Assembly: GCA_949987705.1 (NCBI GenBank)
Contig: CATLJY010000151.1
Location: forward strand, 1 to 64,000
Reading direction: 5' to 3'
DNA from: Thereva unica
Taxonomy: Eukaryota > Arthropoda > Insecta > Diptera > Therevidae
DNA length: 64,000 bases
Position numbers and translations under genes: made by a program. Under the pieces are notes generated by a model. That model ran no database searches, was not told where the DNA came from, and worked only from the letters and a program-made list of their open reading frames with translations. Shown piece by piece: positions 1 to 10,382 of the stretch (within the stretch, counting starts at the first letter, position 1; every line of letters starts with the position of its first letter).

Positions 1-150
1 CTACTACGGGGATCCTCCAGCCACCAGTAAAAATTACTGGCTTTGGCGGCCTCCTTTCTATCTTTTTCTAAGATTTGCGGGCTGAACCTCAGGAGATCCT
101 GAACCTCTCTGCCTTCTTCAATTGTATGCTCGTTTAACACATGCATTGTG
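1..150 (-). other. Unrecognised open frame at window edge
   Basis: Read on the minus strand this stretch stays open for about 50 codons. It gives a charged, mildly acidic peptide with the pieces EEGREVQDLLRF and FYWWLEDP, and runs off the window edge. I do not recognise it. It could be the C-terminal tail of another retroelement ORF, since most coding-like sequence here is of that kind, or it could be chance. Confidence 0.2.
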
Positions 151-319
151 ATACATATGTGACATAGGAGGGGCAACTACGAATATTTCTGGACAAATTT
201 TTAACTTCCCAGTATAGGAAGTTATTGTAATCGGTCCGAAAATCGAAATCGAAAATTTCAACGTATTTTCATCTTTCAAGGTCCCAGGAGCATTTTAAGC
301 AAAAAATTGGGAGGAAGTA

Positions 320-343
320 TGTGTGTGTGTGTGTGTGTATGTG
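320..343. repeat. (GT)n microsatellite
   Basis: About a dozen GT dinucleotides, slightly interrupted, directly upstream of the 146-bp tandem array. The sequence before it (about 165-319) is AT-rich and I see no gene in it. Confidence 0.8.
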
Positions 344-365
344 CGTACGGATGTGGTCATTTTTT

Positions 366-1003
366 CCTGCACGATATCGCGCGAACCAAAACTGATATCG
401 GCTTCGTTGAGGTGTTGTTCGAAGCGTATTAACCGAAATATGATCTGAAAAGATTTTCATGAAAATCGGTCCAGCCGTTTTTTTGTTTGAACGACGTAAG
501 TGATTTTTGTACCTGCACGATATCGCCCGAACCACGAAAGATATTGACTTACTTGAGGTGCCGTTCGAAGCGTATTAGCGACAATATTATCTGAAAAGAT
601 TTTTATAATATTCGGTCCAGCGGTTTTTTGGTTTAAATGACTTAAGTGATTTTTGTACCTGCACGATATCGCGCGAACTATAAAAGATATCGGCTTAGTT
701 GACGTGCCGTTCGAAGAGTATTAACCAAAATATGATCTGAAAAGATTTTCATAAAATTCGGTCGAGCCGTTTTTTTGTTTAAGCGGCGTAAGTGATTTTT
801 GTACCTGCACGATATGGCCCGACCCACAAAATATGTTGACTTACTTGAGGTGCCGTTCGAAGCGTATTAGCGACAATATAATCTGAAAATATTTTTATAA
901 TATTCGGTCCAGCGGGTTTTTGGTTTAACTGACTTAAGTGATTTTTGTACCTGCACGATACCGCCCGCGCGAACTAAAAACTATATCGACTTCATTGAGG
1001 TGC
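366..1003. repeat. 146-bp tandem repeat with alternating A/B monomers
   Basis: The motif CCTGCACGATAT recurs at 366, 512, 658, 804 and 950, an exact 146-bp spacing giving about 4.4 copies. Units 1 and 3 (type A, with ATATCGGCTT and ATATGATCTG) resemble each other more than units 2 and 4 (type B, with TTGACTTACTTGAGG and TTAGCGACAATAT). The array is therefore a 292-bp dimer. It could be a satellite fragment or the internal array of a TIR or foldback element. Open frames across it are by-products of the repeat. Confidence 0.9.
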
Positions 1004-1576
1004 CGAAAAACATTCATACATCAATTTTATATACATTTTCGTCATCCTAATCTTGTAAGTGCGCACATTAAGTTTGACATTTTAGCGAAAATATTGATAA
1101 ACAATTGTGACAAATTCTCAGTATTATGCATATATTCTATATTGCCTATTGTTCATTTATTATTAAAATATCCAATCATAATATTCAACATCCATCATAC
1201 TGGGAAGTTGATCGTGTGGACCGAAAGGGTCGAACCCACATCCCAACTAGTTTGGCATCTACGTAAATAAATGCTTCTGTGAGGATAAATCCATTTTAAT
1301 AAGTTGCCTTGTGGTATTCAGAGTTCGGGTAGAACGCTCCCCGAATAAGAGGACTGTCGGTCTCCGTCGCTCTAGCAACTTGACGTCGAATCAACTTGAT
1401 TATGAAGAGTCGATCCCGTTATCTTAAAGGATATTGGCGTGAAAAATTTTTAAGTCTGATTCGGGTGTTCTATACAAGCTTGGGCACGTCCTAAATCACC
1501 CGAAGCTTTTACATGTTACAAGGGGATATGTTCAACCATGCATATAGGACAACCATAAGCACCTTGACCGGTGGGG
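1004..1576. other. No gene seen; holds a dispersed repeat
   Basis: AT-rich sequence without a supported gene. Positions 1190-1257 (CATCATACTGGGAAGTTGAT onward) recur with changes at about 47586-47640, so at least this part is a dispersed repeat. Confidence 0.5.
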
Positions 1577-2265
1577 TTAGGTATCTGTTGCTGTTGTAAA
1601 AAAGCGTTTTGTTTTGGTCATATGAAGCGCCTTGTTTCCCTTGACAAGAGCAGCACTTACATTTCTATCGAAACATAAGCATTGGTCCAGCCAAAGAATA
1701 AGGTATTTCTCTTCCAATTTATTTGCTAAGGGTGGTCCAACATTGTTCGAAATTTTGAGGGTTTTCCAGTTATTCCGCACATCGTGAGAAGCTCTGTTTA
1801 CAGGATTAATTAGTATTTGCAAAAATTGATCTTAAGCTTCCAATCATCACTACAGCTTTCGATTGTTTCGAAGTAATTTTGTAGGAGCGTCTCAATCACT
1901 CCAATCTTTGGCCCCGTCTTGTACACAATCAGGGCATCCGCTGATTTCACTTGAGGGAACTTATTATTTATAATGTCAAAGACCCTACTTGATATGAAGT
2001 TGCCCCTTTTGACGACGCACTTATTCATTGAAATCATATTGTAAACAGGTATAGCTATAAGGAGTCTGACCATACTGTATCGATTGCCTTCTCAAAATTG
2101 ATCAGGTATGCCCCGGTATACTGGCCTTTTATGAGGTTCCAGTGTATGAATGTCTGATACCAGTTTGGACGCGGCATAAATGGTGTCACTTCCCGCCCTG
2201 AAATCGAACTGGTTATCGGGAATTATCTTCTTTTCTTCAACCTATTTGACTTCTGCTTCTTCAAC
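1577..2265 (-). pseudogene. Decayed Jockey-like reverse transcriptase fragment
   Basis: On the minus strand, peptides in shifting frames follow the order of a non-LTR RT. FRAGSDTIYAASKLVSDIH is in the position of RT block 2. It is followed by a stretch like the region after the catalytic block (DDWKLKINFCK), then a thumb-like ISNNVGPPL and LWLDQCLCFD. Several frameshifts and stops break it, and the catalytic YADD block is not intact. It is a relic. The Jockey/I-group assignment is from motif spacing only. Confidence 0.5.
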
Positions 2266-2279
2266 GGCTCCACAATCGG

Positions 2280-3010
2280 GATACGGTCCTAGCCTCTCGC
2301 AACGGTTCTCCCCACCGGTACCGATTCTGAGCCGATGTCATTCAGTTTGGCTAAGCTCTGAGCGTCCTGGTCTACGCCATCCATCCAGCGAAGGTTGGGT
2401 CTCCCTCGCTGTCGCACCCCATACGTCTTGCCGCAGAGAACTTTTCGAGCAGGCTCATCTTCACTCATACGAGCTAGATGCCCTGCCCACCAGAGCCTAC
2501 CGAGCTTTATTTTCTTTACATCTATGTCGCGATAGCGCTCGTAGATCTCGTCATTGTAGAGTCTCCGGAATTGTCCTTCTTCACATACAGGGCCAACAAT
2601 CCTTCGAAGTATTTTCCTCTCGAAAACGCCCAAGAGGTTTGAGTGATTTTTGCTAAGAACCCACGTTTCGGATGCATATGTGAGAACCGGTAAGACCATC
2701 GTCTTATATAGTAAAAGTTTAGACGTTATGATTAGATGCTTGGATTTAAAGAGCCTTGACAGACTATAGTAGGCTCTGTTGGCTTTCAGCAGTCGTGCGC
2801 GTATGCTATTGTCGGCTGCTACTACATATTGACCCAAGGTAGGTAAATGATTTTACCACGTCAAACTCGTGTTCCTCTACCTTGATTGTGGGACCAATGT
2901 TAGGTATTTTTGTAGACGAGGCCACCATGTACTTTGTTTTGCTTTCGTTAATGTGCAGTCCCAGATTTCCTGCCGCTTGCTCAATCTGAGTGAAAGCTTC
3001 TTGTACAGCT
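2280..3010 (-). pseudogene. RTE-like reverse transcriptase, C-terminal fragment
   Basis: A minus-strand frame of 182 codons (2837 to 2289) carries the usual post-catalytic part of RTE-type RTs: LLLYKTMVLPVLTYASETW, VFERKILRRIVGPV, then IKLGRLWWAGHLARM and a basic RQRGRPNLRWMDGVDQD tail. Upstream (2838-3010), in another frame, comes LGLHINESKTKYMV, the block that normally follows the YADD box, so one frameshift lies near 2840. The last residues differ from the usual ending, which suggests another frameshift. The endonuclease and catalytic blocks are missing. Confidence 0.7.
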
Positions 3011-3489
3011 GTTGTTATTAATTACTTACTTAAACCTTAATGATTTCTATACCGATTGGCACCTGCTTGGTTATTTTGATCTGTAAAGAAATCGGTTGGA
3101 CATTGAGTCGTTTGATAAATAAAAACTTGCTTTCCTTGAACGAATGGATTAAGACCTCTTTTCGTATCGAATCGGTGTTCGTTTGATAATTTTTTTTTTT
3201 TTTTAATGTTAATAGGTAGGTACCTATGTATGTTTATTTATTCGGCAAATGTACACAAGACACAAATCTTTTAGAGTACAATATACATATAAGATACAAA
3301 TCGTTTACGGTACAATATAAAGGATTAAAACTAAAAAAAGAGAGAAAAAGGACCAAAAAATACAAAACAAAAGAAAAAAAAATGAAAACGATTGAAAAGC
3401 TTACCCAACTAAATAAAATATGACTTTGACCATTCACAAAAAGGCGTATATGGAATTCAAAACAATTAAAATTAACTCCCGGACCAGTG

Positions 3490-6192
3490 CTTAATAAGTT
3501 CCCTCCTGAAGACCGCCGCTGTAGAGGCTCCCCACACAGAGGGAGGCAAGTTATTCCATAGTCTAATTGTGTGCAAGAAGTAGGATCGACAACCAATTCT
3601 GCTCTTGTATGATGGTATACGAAAGCTTTACAGGCGGCGTGACTGTAACGGTACTATAAAACTAGCCAAATACTTGGGGTTACTGGTAAAATGTACCTTA
3701 TAAAGTAAACATATTGCGTGCATGTCAAGGTAGGACAAGAACTCGCAGAGGATGAGAAATTTGCGATAGGTAGAAACATGGGCATTTCGTCGTAAGCCAA
3801 AAGAGAATCTAATGCAGTCATTAAAAGCTACATTCAGACGACGCCTGCAAACGGCATCCAAGGCAATATAGCTCGAGGTGCCATATAGAAAATGTGGCAT
3901 GATGAGGCTCTTTATCAGTTTTAGGCGTGACTGCTGAGGTAGGAGTTTACCAAATAACCATAACCTACGAAGGCAACTATAAATTTTACTAAGAATCAGC
4001 GAGACGTGGTCGCAACAAGTCAATCTCGAGTTCACCACAATACCCAAATTCGTAGCCTTATTCACAATACATATTGGAGTATTATCAATCATGATTGGAC
4101 TTAGATCATGGGTGTTAACTGAGCGACGGCTAATAAATAAGGCCACGGATTTATTAGGATTGAGTCGAAGATAACTTTTAGACGCCCAGCTTGAAATATT
4201 ACGCAGGTCACCATTCACTCTTTCAATGCATTCGGCCAGTTTATCAGATGAAGGTGAGGTATATACTTGCGTATCATCATCAAAGAAGTGAAAACAGCAG
4301 TTCCGGATGACGGTATCATATCATTAGTGAATAAAGTATAGAGCAAAGGCCCGAGAACAGAGCCCTGCGGTACTCCTGATGGCACAGAAAGAAAAGATGA
4401 GTACTTATCGTTGAACTTGATGCACTGTGACCTGTTGGAGAGGAATGAGGAGAGGAGAGAGATAGCAGAAGACGAAAAATTGAAGAGAGTAGCAAGTTTA
4501 TGCAGGAAGATACTATGATTAACGGTGTCAAAGGCTTTTGAGAAATCTAGTAGAACCAATACAGCAGTCTCATTATCATCCAACTTCGCTCGAACATCAG
4601 TGGTGACCTTCAGCAGTGCTGTCTCACAACTATGAAACCGCCGAAAGCCAGACTGGTACTCACACAGTAGGTTACGTCCTTCAAGAAACGATTGAATCTG
4701 ATCATACATAATCCTCTCAAGGACCTTGGACAGGTAGGATAGGATACTAATTGGCCTGAAGTCAGAGATGTCGGAAGGAGAGGATTTTTTAGGCATTGGC
4801 GTAATAAAAGCTTTCTTCCATACATCAGGAAATGCAGAGTATGTCAAGCAGCAATTGAATATGTGAGTAACTGTATCGATCACATATGGGATTATGAGCT
4901 TGAAAAATTGAGGTTCAATACCATCAGCACCAGTGGCATTAGAATGAACAGAGGAAATAGATGCAAGCACTTCGGCCGCATCCACACATCTAAAGCTGAA
5001 GCCATCAAACGAGGGTGCAGCTCTCTGATCAAAATTAACGCTAGTAGGCATTAAAGGTTGGATAAATGATTGGTTCATAAGTTCAATGTCAAGGTTATGG
5101 TCACTAGCATTTATAGGCCCAGTATGTATTCCAAGTTTTCGTATATTCTTCCATAGCTGTTTAGGTGGGAGGTCAGGTTTGAGCTTAGCCGCATAGAACT
5201 CCCGCTTAGCAAGACGAATTTTTTTGTTAACCATATTGCGCACATGCTTATACCTACTGAGGGATTCAGTCGTTCTCAGCCGTCTGTATCTACGGTAGAG
5301 GAGTTCACGTTCCTGGATTAGCAGTCTGACTTCGGAATTATACCAAGGACAACTATGACACTCCGGCTTCTTACGAATTCGTTTGTTTGGCACACACTCG
5401 TTGAATGCAGCTAAGGTGAACATCTGTACTTTCTCATCAATAGAGTGTAGACTATATATCACGTATAGAGGTAGAGTGAGACATTTTTGGTGAATGGAAT
5501 CATAGTCAATATTTCTATAATCCCTGTATGTAATAAATTGATCAGAGGCAGCTGTTGAGCATGAAAATCTCACAGAGAGAAACAGGAAGTCGTAGTCAAA
5601 TAGGCTGGGAGGTGAAAGTTGACTCCAACGAACCACCCTTTCAACGTTCGACGTGGCAAGAATGTCAAGCAAAGAGGGTCGCAAGCAATTATTGAATGTT
5701 GGAAGATTGTTTAAGATTTCAATATCAACAGATTGGAGTAACCATTTGAACGTACTGCTTCTACTGTTTGATTTAAGCAGGTTAACATTGAGATCACCCG
5801 CAATAAGAATATCGCTATACTGCCTAATAAGCCTAGAGAGAACGTTAAAGAGTTCCTCAGCATTGTCTTCGTGGAATAAGTTGGGCGGGCAGTACACAGA
5901 AACAAGCAAACACACGTCACTTGACGTTTTGACCTCAACAACAATAAACTCACAATGTTCACCCGTGGATCTGTAGATAATCTTCGACCGCAATGACTTG
6001 GAAACATAGACAGCCACGCCCCCACCAATCCTGTCAGGCCTATCATTGCGATGAATGGTAAAGTTATTTAGGGACACATAGGAGCAAGGTATATCACAAT
6101 TTAGCCACGTCTCGCTGACCAGAAGTGCATGCACTCCAGTGTCGTCAAGTATTTCCCTCAAGTCATCAATCTTGTTCCTCAGACTTCTTGCA
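3490..6192 (-). pseudogene. Element A ORF2: endonuclease C-terminal part and reverse transcriptase
   Basis: After the insertion boundary the frame resumes with NARSLRNKIDDLREIL and LLVSETWL (endonuclease), then GGGVAVYVSKSL and AGDLNVNLL. The RT follows: FITPMPKKSSPSDISDFRP, VLVLLDFSKAFDTVNH and SGVPQGSVLGPLLYTLFTND. Near 4300 the frame shifts by one base. In the new frame the catalytic block reads FFDDDTQVYT instead of the usual F/YADD. The C-terminal region continues to 3628 and, after another frameshift, ends with a TIRLWNNLPPSVW-like motif near 3500-3560. It is a pseudogene because of the frameshifts and the insertion. Confidence 0.8.
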
Positions 6193-6195
6193 TTA

Positions 6196-7719
6196 GGCTG
6201 GTCGTCCACTGGAAGCGTATTCGAGCGGCTACGCGCTTCGGCTACATGAGCGGCTACGCGCGACAGATCCAACATAAAGAAGTTCATACAAACATCGTCC
6301 ACTGCAAGCGGCTTTGAGCGGGCGGCTATAGGCGTATTCGAGCGTGCCGCGCGAATCCAAATTAATTTGGATCGGTCGCGCATAGCCGCTCGAATCAGGA
6401 AATAATTTTCTCCAAATAGTACAGGAAAAATAGCGGAAATGATTGGGTACAGGCTGAAAATTGGCACAGAGCTTCCTTTTAGGGTTCTCAATAAGGGATT
6501 ATAAAGTCTACCGATTTTCTACCCCGGGAAGCTCATTTTTTAGGGGGTTTTAGGGTCAATATATCAGTTTTTTGCAAATACATCTGAAACCGTAAGTCCT
6601 ATAATAAAATAATGTTCACAAAGTTTGTAGATCCTGCGATTCTCTACTAAAAATTTATTATACATTTTCCCGTACGGATTGACATTTAAGAAATATCACT
6701 GTTTTAAAGATTTAAAATACTCATATGCACTCATTCACGACTTGTATAGGTTATCAGACGTTCAACGTAGTAGTCCAACGTTGCTAATTTTTTTAGGGAT
6801 GATTCCTGGATGCATTTGGAGAAATAGTGTTTTAGAGAGGTGGTTAACTACTAAAATATAGGGTGTTTACGAAAAAAAATGTATTTTGTTTTAATTTATT
6901 TAGAGTTGAATAACTAGTTTACTAATTACACCGTACTACAGTGAAAAAATCCATTCTTATTCGTTTGCACTTTTTTGAGCTCCGATTTTTTCTGATTTTA
7001 ATGTTTTTTTTTTTCGTTTTTTCGTGGCACCCTCAGTTTTTTTGTTATTAACAAAAAATGGTTTTTACTTTTATTTGATATAATCGAATATTCGAAAAAT
7101 ATTCGATTATATCAAATAAAAGTAAAAACCACTTTTGTTAATAACAAAAAAACTGAGGGTGAAACGAAAAAACGAAAAAAACCATTAAAATCAGAAAAAA
7201 TCGGAGCTCAAAAAAATGCAAACGAATAAGAATGGATGTTTTTAAAGTCAAGATTTGTAGAACGGTGTTATCGTAAACCAATATACATACTTAGACTCAT
7301 CTTTTAGGTGAATGTGTATTCTTTTATTTGATATAAATAACAGGAACTTGAGTGACTCCATTTGTATGTAGGTTGGCAGCATGAGAAAAATGCTAGAAAA
7401 CGAATAAAATTGTGATTTTGTATTATAATTATTGAGAACTCTAAATGGAAGCTCTGTGCCAATTTTCAACCTGTACCCAATAATTTCCGCTATTCCGCTT
7501 TTTTCGGCTTAATTTAACTGTAATAAAAAGCCTTCTATATTTACAAATCACAAAATTATTATGTCAAATTCACTTCAAACTGAGCAGCATGAAAAGCTTG
7601 CAGTGGACGACCCCTGTAGCGTGTAGCCGCGTATCTCAGAGCCGCCTGTAGTCGCCTGTAGCCGCTCATGTCGCCGAAGCGCGTAGCCGCTTGAATACGC
7701 TTCCAGTGGACGACCAGCC
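6196..7719. mobile_element. 1.5-kb TIR element with TTA target duplication, inserted in ORF2
   Basis: Ends are inverted copies of GGCTGGTCGTCCACTGGAAG, continuing through a GCGGCTAC/GTAGCCGC-rich subterminal part. TTA flanks both ends (6193-6195 and 7720-7722). The flanking ORF2 codons (…NICYL / NARSLRN…) join cleanly when the element and one TTA are removed, so the target-site call is strong. A 3-bp TWA duplication is typical of PIF/Harbinger elements. No transposase is visible. A 131-bp member with the same ends lies at 53035-53165. The interior (about 6430-7490) is a different repeat: inverted arms about 6430-6500 and 7435-7490, plus a large palindrome. Confidence 0.85.
6944..7242. repeat. 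300-bp palindrome inside the TIR element
   Basis: Two arms of about 145 bp are near-perfect reverse complements around a 5-bp loop at 7093-7097. The left arm has CGTTTGCACTTTTTTGAGCTC and the right arm its complement. Differences are a few indels in the T/A runs. It belongs to the nested repeat in the 6196-7719 element. It codes for nothing I can see. Confidence 0.9.
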
Positions 7720-7722
7720 TTA

Positions 7723-7817
7723 AGATAGCAAATATTTAACACATCCACTTTTTCTTGAGAGCATAAGAATTTTAGCAGCCTACCCACATCATACACAAAA
7801 CCAGACGTACTATCCAT
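7723..7817 (-). pseudogene. Element A ORF2: start of the endonuclease domain
   Basis: The minus-strand ATG at 7817 opens MDSTSGFVYDVGRLLKF and runs to …VDVLNICYL, where the TIR element interrupts. The rest of the domain resumes at 6192. The motif CYLNARSLRNK, seen once the insertion is ignored, is the usual first block of apurinic-type endonucleases of non-LTR elements. A hydrophobic open stretch lies upstream of this ATG in the same frame; whether it is translated is unknown. Confidence 0.7.
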
Positions 7818-8066
7818 CTGGAAAAATATCAATAAAATAACAACAGCCAATATCAGGAGGATAACTACAAGCACGATATTTAAGCAGTGAGGAAAGCATC
7901 AACGCAGCGAAATGGTCAAAGTCACAAATAAAATTGAACAGACTAAAATTAAACTTGCAAAAAAAGCAATAAAAACAATTGAACTTAACCATAGTAGAAA
8001 AAAATGAAATACCTAGCAATTTTAAAACAAGTTAGAGCGTCTAAATAGCATTAAGTAATATTAAAA

Positions 8067-8740
8067 CTAATTATCAGCATTGACGTTGTCCCTGTTGACA
8101 TTCACTCCAATAATTTCCTCAATGGCATCCACAGAAGTTACTTTGAGAAGAGGATCAGTCTTGTGACGGCGAATGTAAACAACACCGTGACGCGTGGTTA
8201 CAGTGGAGATGGCATTATTAAGTCTATATTTGTTTGCCATATTGTAGATTCTCTGATTATTTTTGGAGAGGCTCTCACAAATATATAATCTCCCATCAGA
8301 ATTAAGCATGATATTTATCTGGCTCAATTTAACACCACCGCTACGATAAAACTTTCGGATGAACACTAACTTTTCAGTGGTATTTGACAATTTTATCACC
8401 ATTCTTGTCCTCTTATTGCCATTGTTAAGGCTGCGCAAGAAGAATGCGTCCGTATATGCAGACAACTCATGTCCAATACAAGCAGTAATATCGGTCAGTA
8501 CTTTCTTATGCTGCAGTGACTCAACATTTGGAATACCAGAAACTATTACATCACTTAGTTTTAGCAATCTCTCATTCTCATCAACTTTTTGATAAATGAC
8601 ACACACATCCTGCTGGATTGCGTGCACATCATCACTAGTCTTGATCATTTTATCAACACTCATCCGTACATCGCCCAGTATGCTGTCAATTTTCTGGGAT
8701 AGTGCAGATATGACACTCTCCTTCTCACTAAATTTCTCAA
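8067..8740 (-). pseudogene. Element A ORF1 (RNA-binding ORF1p-like)
   Basis: A minus-strand frame with an ATG at 8663 runs 198 codons. It stays open upstream to about 8740, where a frameshift leads to more coding-like sequence (DKNALALIKSSADGL) up to about 8800. The N-terminal part is heptad-like (coiled-coil type) and is followed by VIVSGIPNVES, TRMVIKLSNT and RLYICESLSKNNQRIYNMAN. That order (coiled coil, RRM-like fold, basic C-terminal domain) is seen in many non-LTR ORF1 proteins. It lies 5' of ORF2, as expected. Function in RNA packaging is inferred from family only. Confidence 0.65.
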
Positions 8741-8816
8741 ACCGTCAGCGGAACTTTTAATTAAAGCGAGAGCATTTTTGTCAGGCTGAAGTTTGATGCG
8801 GATTACTCCTCCCCCA

Positions 8817-9149
8817 AAAATTGCGACCGGTGCAAATGCACCATTCGCAGCTATGAAAGAACGCAGCTCTCAGAAAGGTAACCATTGTTTAAAATCGCCT
8901 GCGAATTTCCTAAGTAGGGGCTTGGGAAGTTTTGTGCTGCCGTTGGAAGTCGAAGAATAGTTCGATATTAGAGACATGGTGGACCTGGGAGCTCTCGAAT
9001 TTTCTTTAATCCATGTTCAAGGCGATTTGTCCTCATAAACTCAGCACAAAACTCAGCACAAAAGCAAGATCGCGAAGAAATCCTGATTGGACAAAGGCAA
9101 GGGCGCGCTTTCATAGGTGCAACTGGTGTATTTGCACTGGGCGCAATTG
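8817..9149. mobile_element. About 333-bp TIR element (MITE-like)
   Basis: Roughly 40-bp inverted ends: the left reads AATTGCGACCGGTGCAAATG and the right, reverse-complemented, AATTGCGCCCAGTGCAAATA, both ending in CTATGAAAG. Direct flanking repeats are not clear. A single similar end (AATTGCGCTTGGTGCAAATG) occurs at about 58078. It sits exactly at the 5' border of element A, so it may have inserted there or may hide the true 5' end. No coding capacity. Confidence 0.7.
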
Positions 9150-10026
9150 GACAGGGCGCAATTTCAAAAAAGTGAAAGAATAATTCCGTGCCTTCATTTA
9201 AAATGAATGTTTATGTCGTCTTTCATTTTCCTTTACTGCCATCAAAAAATGAACAAAAATGAAGGGGGCGCAATATGTATATGAACCGGGCGCAAAAAAG
9301 CCAAACGCCGGTTTATTATGAGAGTGACCAATATGGTAGTAAGTGGATGTTACATCTACTTCAGTGGAAGTTACGTCTACTTTACTTCTGCGTTACTTTT
9401 CATTTAGGTTTGGTCTTATTTCTGGACTATAAAGTTGGTGCAAACCAAACTCTCCTATTTGACGGATTATCAAAAAAGCGTACGCCTGTGATGGAAGACA
9501 ACCCCTTTTCTATTAGTAAATTATTTGGCGTAATTCTTTCGATTATTTGCAGGGCATAATTTCTCTAGTTGTCCACATTAGAGTTGAGAATGAATCGTCT
9601 TATTAATTGGAAATACAGAATGCAGACAAACAAGTCTATTGAAATTTGGACAGGACAATGACTGTCGAGTCAGCTAACTGAAAATATAAATGAGCATATT
9701 GTATGAGACTCTCAATGCGCATGGAAACAGCGATTTTAAGATTCCCTTCTTTTATGACGCGGGCTGTAAATGCTGAAGTTTGAGAAGGGCTCCAACAGCT
9801 GCCGGATTTTTCCTTAAAATCCCCTTTAATAGTATTGGGCTACGATGATGGGAAATAAAACCTCCAGATATTGGACAGAGAAGTGTTTAAGCTTAAGCTC
9901 GGGCGTCTACGAGGCTTTCTATCAAAAGACAGACTGAAATAAATTGCAGAGAGAAATTACTGATTCAAGCTCTCTGGGTTTGTTAAAGTTTATAATTCAG
10001 CCCAACCTTGAAGCACGGATATAGCC
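9150..10026. other. No gene seen
   Basis: Open frames here are short and without recognisable motifs. The first 150 bases repeat GGGCGCAA-type words (about 9142-9295), suggesting more debris related to the neighbouring TIR element. Confidence 0.4.
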
Positions 10027-10382
10027 TGCGCCAAAACAATTGGAAATCTTAAAATCGATTTTTTTGATGCGCAGTGATAGTCTCAAATCTTCACCACGAA
10101 AGTAGCTTCGAAAATAAAAGTGAACCTCGTCATTCAGTTTGTTTAAAACCCCAAATCACCCGCTCATTTATATTTTCAATCAAAAATTCAATCCGTCTCA
10201 CTACGACTCTTGTCCTGGTCAGATGCTATGGTGGAGTGTTGTTCCCGGTAAACGAGTTTCAAAAGGGAAATTAAAATGCATATGCGCTTGAGTTTTATCC
10301 ATACACGGAATGTTAATGTATGTGGGAGTTGTCATTTTCTCGCCTGCGCGTAAAATTCCCATTTATTTTGGCGCGCACTATA
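10027..10382 (+). repeat. Dispersed repeat, copy 1 (about 350 bp)
   Basis: Begins GCGCCAAAACAATTGG and ends near TTTTGGCGCGCACTAT. A diverged copy in the same orientation lies at 31036-31376, with matching blocks such as GTTTAAAAC(C/A)CCAAATCACC and GGTCAGATGCTATG. The homology covers the whole interval with many substitutions, so both copies are old. Unclassified; no coding potential I can defend. Confidence 0.75.

Larger units (their letters stand above)
3190..8800 (-). mobile_element. Two-ORF non-LTR retrotransposon, interrupted (element A)
   Basis: A minus-strand non-LTR retrotransposon with ORF1 (8067-8740) and ORF2 encoding endonuclease and RT (7817-7723 continuing 6192-3490). The 3' end on the element strand has AATAAATAAA near 3240 and an A-rich run near 3190-3206. 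ORF2 is split by a 1.5-kb TIR insertion and by frameshifts, so the copy is dead. A second, shorter copy of the same family lies at 43613-44383. RT blocks resemble the CR1/Jockey superfamily. The 5' end is uncertain because a TIR element begins at about 8817. Confidence 0.8.

Noticed and set aside
366..1003. CRISPR-like array
   Set aside because: Units are contiguous 146-bp monomers without short repeat/spacer alternation, and the context is a eukaryotic genome.
938..1270. 110-codon frame in and after the tandem array
   Set aside because: It begins inside the 146-bp repeat and shows no conserved motif; chance frame.
4863..6317. Plus-strand frames (63, 107, 62 codons) over element A
   Set aside because: Antisense shadows of the minus-strand ORF2, which carries the RT and endonuclease motifs.
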